Below are positions 33,631 through 34,120 of a stretch of DNA of 34,120 bases, piece by piece; within the stretch, counting starts at the first letter, position 1, and each line of letters begins with the position of its first letter. The notes under the pieces are model-generated. The model had not been told where the DNA came from and did no database searches. It was given only the letters and a program-made list of their open reading frames with translations. Position numbers and translations under genes: made by a program. Source of the stretch: Betaproteobacteria bacterium (GTDB lineage: Bacteria > Pseudomonadota > Gammaproteobacteria > Burkholderiales > SG8-41); assembly GCA_025363575.1 (NCBI GenBank), contig JANYDM010000211.1, forward strand, positions 1-34,120. Direction: 5' to 3'.

Positions 33631-33644
33631 GTTCGGTTTCGTTC

Positions 33645-33729
<85 letters not shown>

Positions 33730-33771
33730 GCATTGAACGGGGCATTGGAAGCGTTGAGTTCCATCAGAGTT

Positions 33772-33845
33772 GCGGGTGTAGCTCAATGGTAGAGCAGAAG
33801 CCTTCCAAGCTTACGACGAGGGTTCGATTCCCTTCACCCGCTCCA
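33772..33845 (+). tRNA. tRNA-Gly (TCC)
   Basis: A 74-base tRNA with encoded CCA. The acceptor GCGGGTG pairs with CACCCGC; the anticodon loop CTTCCAA gives TCC. The first anticodon-stem pair is a G-A mismatch. It follows tRNA-Tyr after 42 bases. Confidence 0.95.
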
Positions 33846-33969
33846 CGCGAAATGGCGGCTTCGCATGTTTCGGTTGGCGCCGGCGAATGGAATGAATAGG
33901 GAAAGCAGTAACTGCAGGACAGCAAGGGAACAGGGGCATTGAATACAAGCCCGCGCAGCGTTTTGTTTT

Positions 33970-34044
<75 letters not shown>

Positions 34045-34076
34045 GATAGAAGTAAAGAGGACGACGAGGAACCGAT

Positions 34077-34120
34077 ATGGCAAAAGGCAAATTTGAGCGC
34101 ACGAAGCCGCACGTGAACGT
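34077..34120 (+). CDS. tuf: Elongation factor Tu, N-terminal fragment
   Basis: The first 14 codons read MAKGKFERTKPHVN, the conserved start of bacterial EF-Tu, which brings aminoacyl-tRNA to the ribosome using GTP. GAGGA lies about 9 bases before the ATG. It is cut by the window edge. The tRNA-Tyr/Gly/Thr genes directly upstream fit the standard proteobacterial tuf locus. Confidence 0.93.
   Translation, partial: MAKGKFERTKPHVN

Overview
The window is chromosomal DNA from a GC-rich betaproteobacterium, most likely Burkholderiales or a near relative. Two signals support this. The right end carries the tRNA-Tyr / tRNA-Gly / tRNA-Thr / tuf (EF-Tu) arrangement that opens the tuf-secE-nusG-rpoB region in this class. 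The window also holds five Bug/TctC-type periplasmic solute-binding proteins, a family strongly expanded in Bordetella, Cupriavidus and similar genera. No rRNA, CRISPR array, transposase, integrase or phage gene was seen.

Left part (1-9.4 kb): the tail of a carboxymuconolactone decarboxylase-like gene converges, across three small palindromic repeats, on a DapA-family aldolase/dehydratase. Divergent from that gene is an IlvD/Edd sugar-acid dehydratase, an HpcH/HpaI aldolase and a DASS/SLC13 anion transporter, which together look like an uptake and retro-aldol pathway for a sugar acid or related hydroxyacid. Next come a TPR-DUF5672 protein, an alpha/beta hydrolase with lysine at the nucleophile position, a Bug protein whose signal peptide lies partly in an inverted repeat, and a ChaC-like gamma-glutamyl cyclotransferase.

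Middle (9.4-22.9 kb): a tight minus-strand operon encodes an amidohydrolase, a GlcD/cytokinin-dehydrogenase-like flavoprotein, a two-cluster [4Fe-4S] protein and a geranylgeranyl-reductase-family flavoprotein with altered FAD motifs. It diverges from a Bug-bicupin pair. A small collagen-like lipoprotein, a cupin plus an imidazolonepropionase-like amidohydrolase, a CobW-type GTPase, an SDR, a membrane diguanylate cyclase with an intact I-site, and an exported metallo-beta-lactamase-fold protein follow. The decayed end of a LuxR/FixJ-type regulator lies after these.

Right part (22.9-34.1 kb): a Bug gene diverges from an alpha/beta hydrolase-Bug-ModA-like group. Then come an LVIVD beta-propeller protein with a helical insert, a very small membrane-protein candidate, and a tight minus-strand operon of ADP-forming acyl-CoA synthetase, crotonase, PuuB-like flavin oxidase and Bug protein. 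The window ends with a near-consensus sigma70 promoter, three tRNAs and the start of tuf.

Overall this is a catabolic region. Binding proteins are paired with hydrolases, cupins and acyl-CoA enzymes, but no TctA/TctB membrane partner is present, so the binding proteins must share permeases encoded elsewhere or do another job. Substrate assignments are inference.
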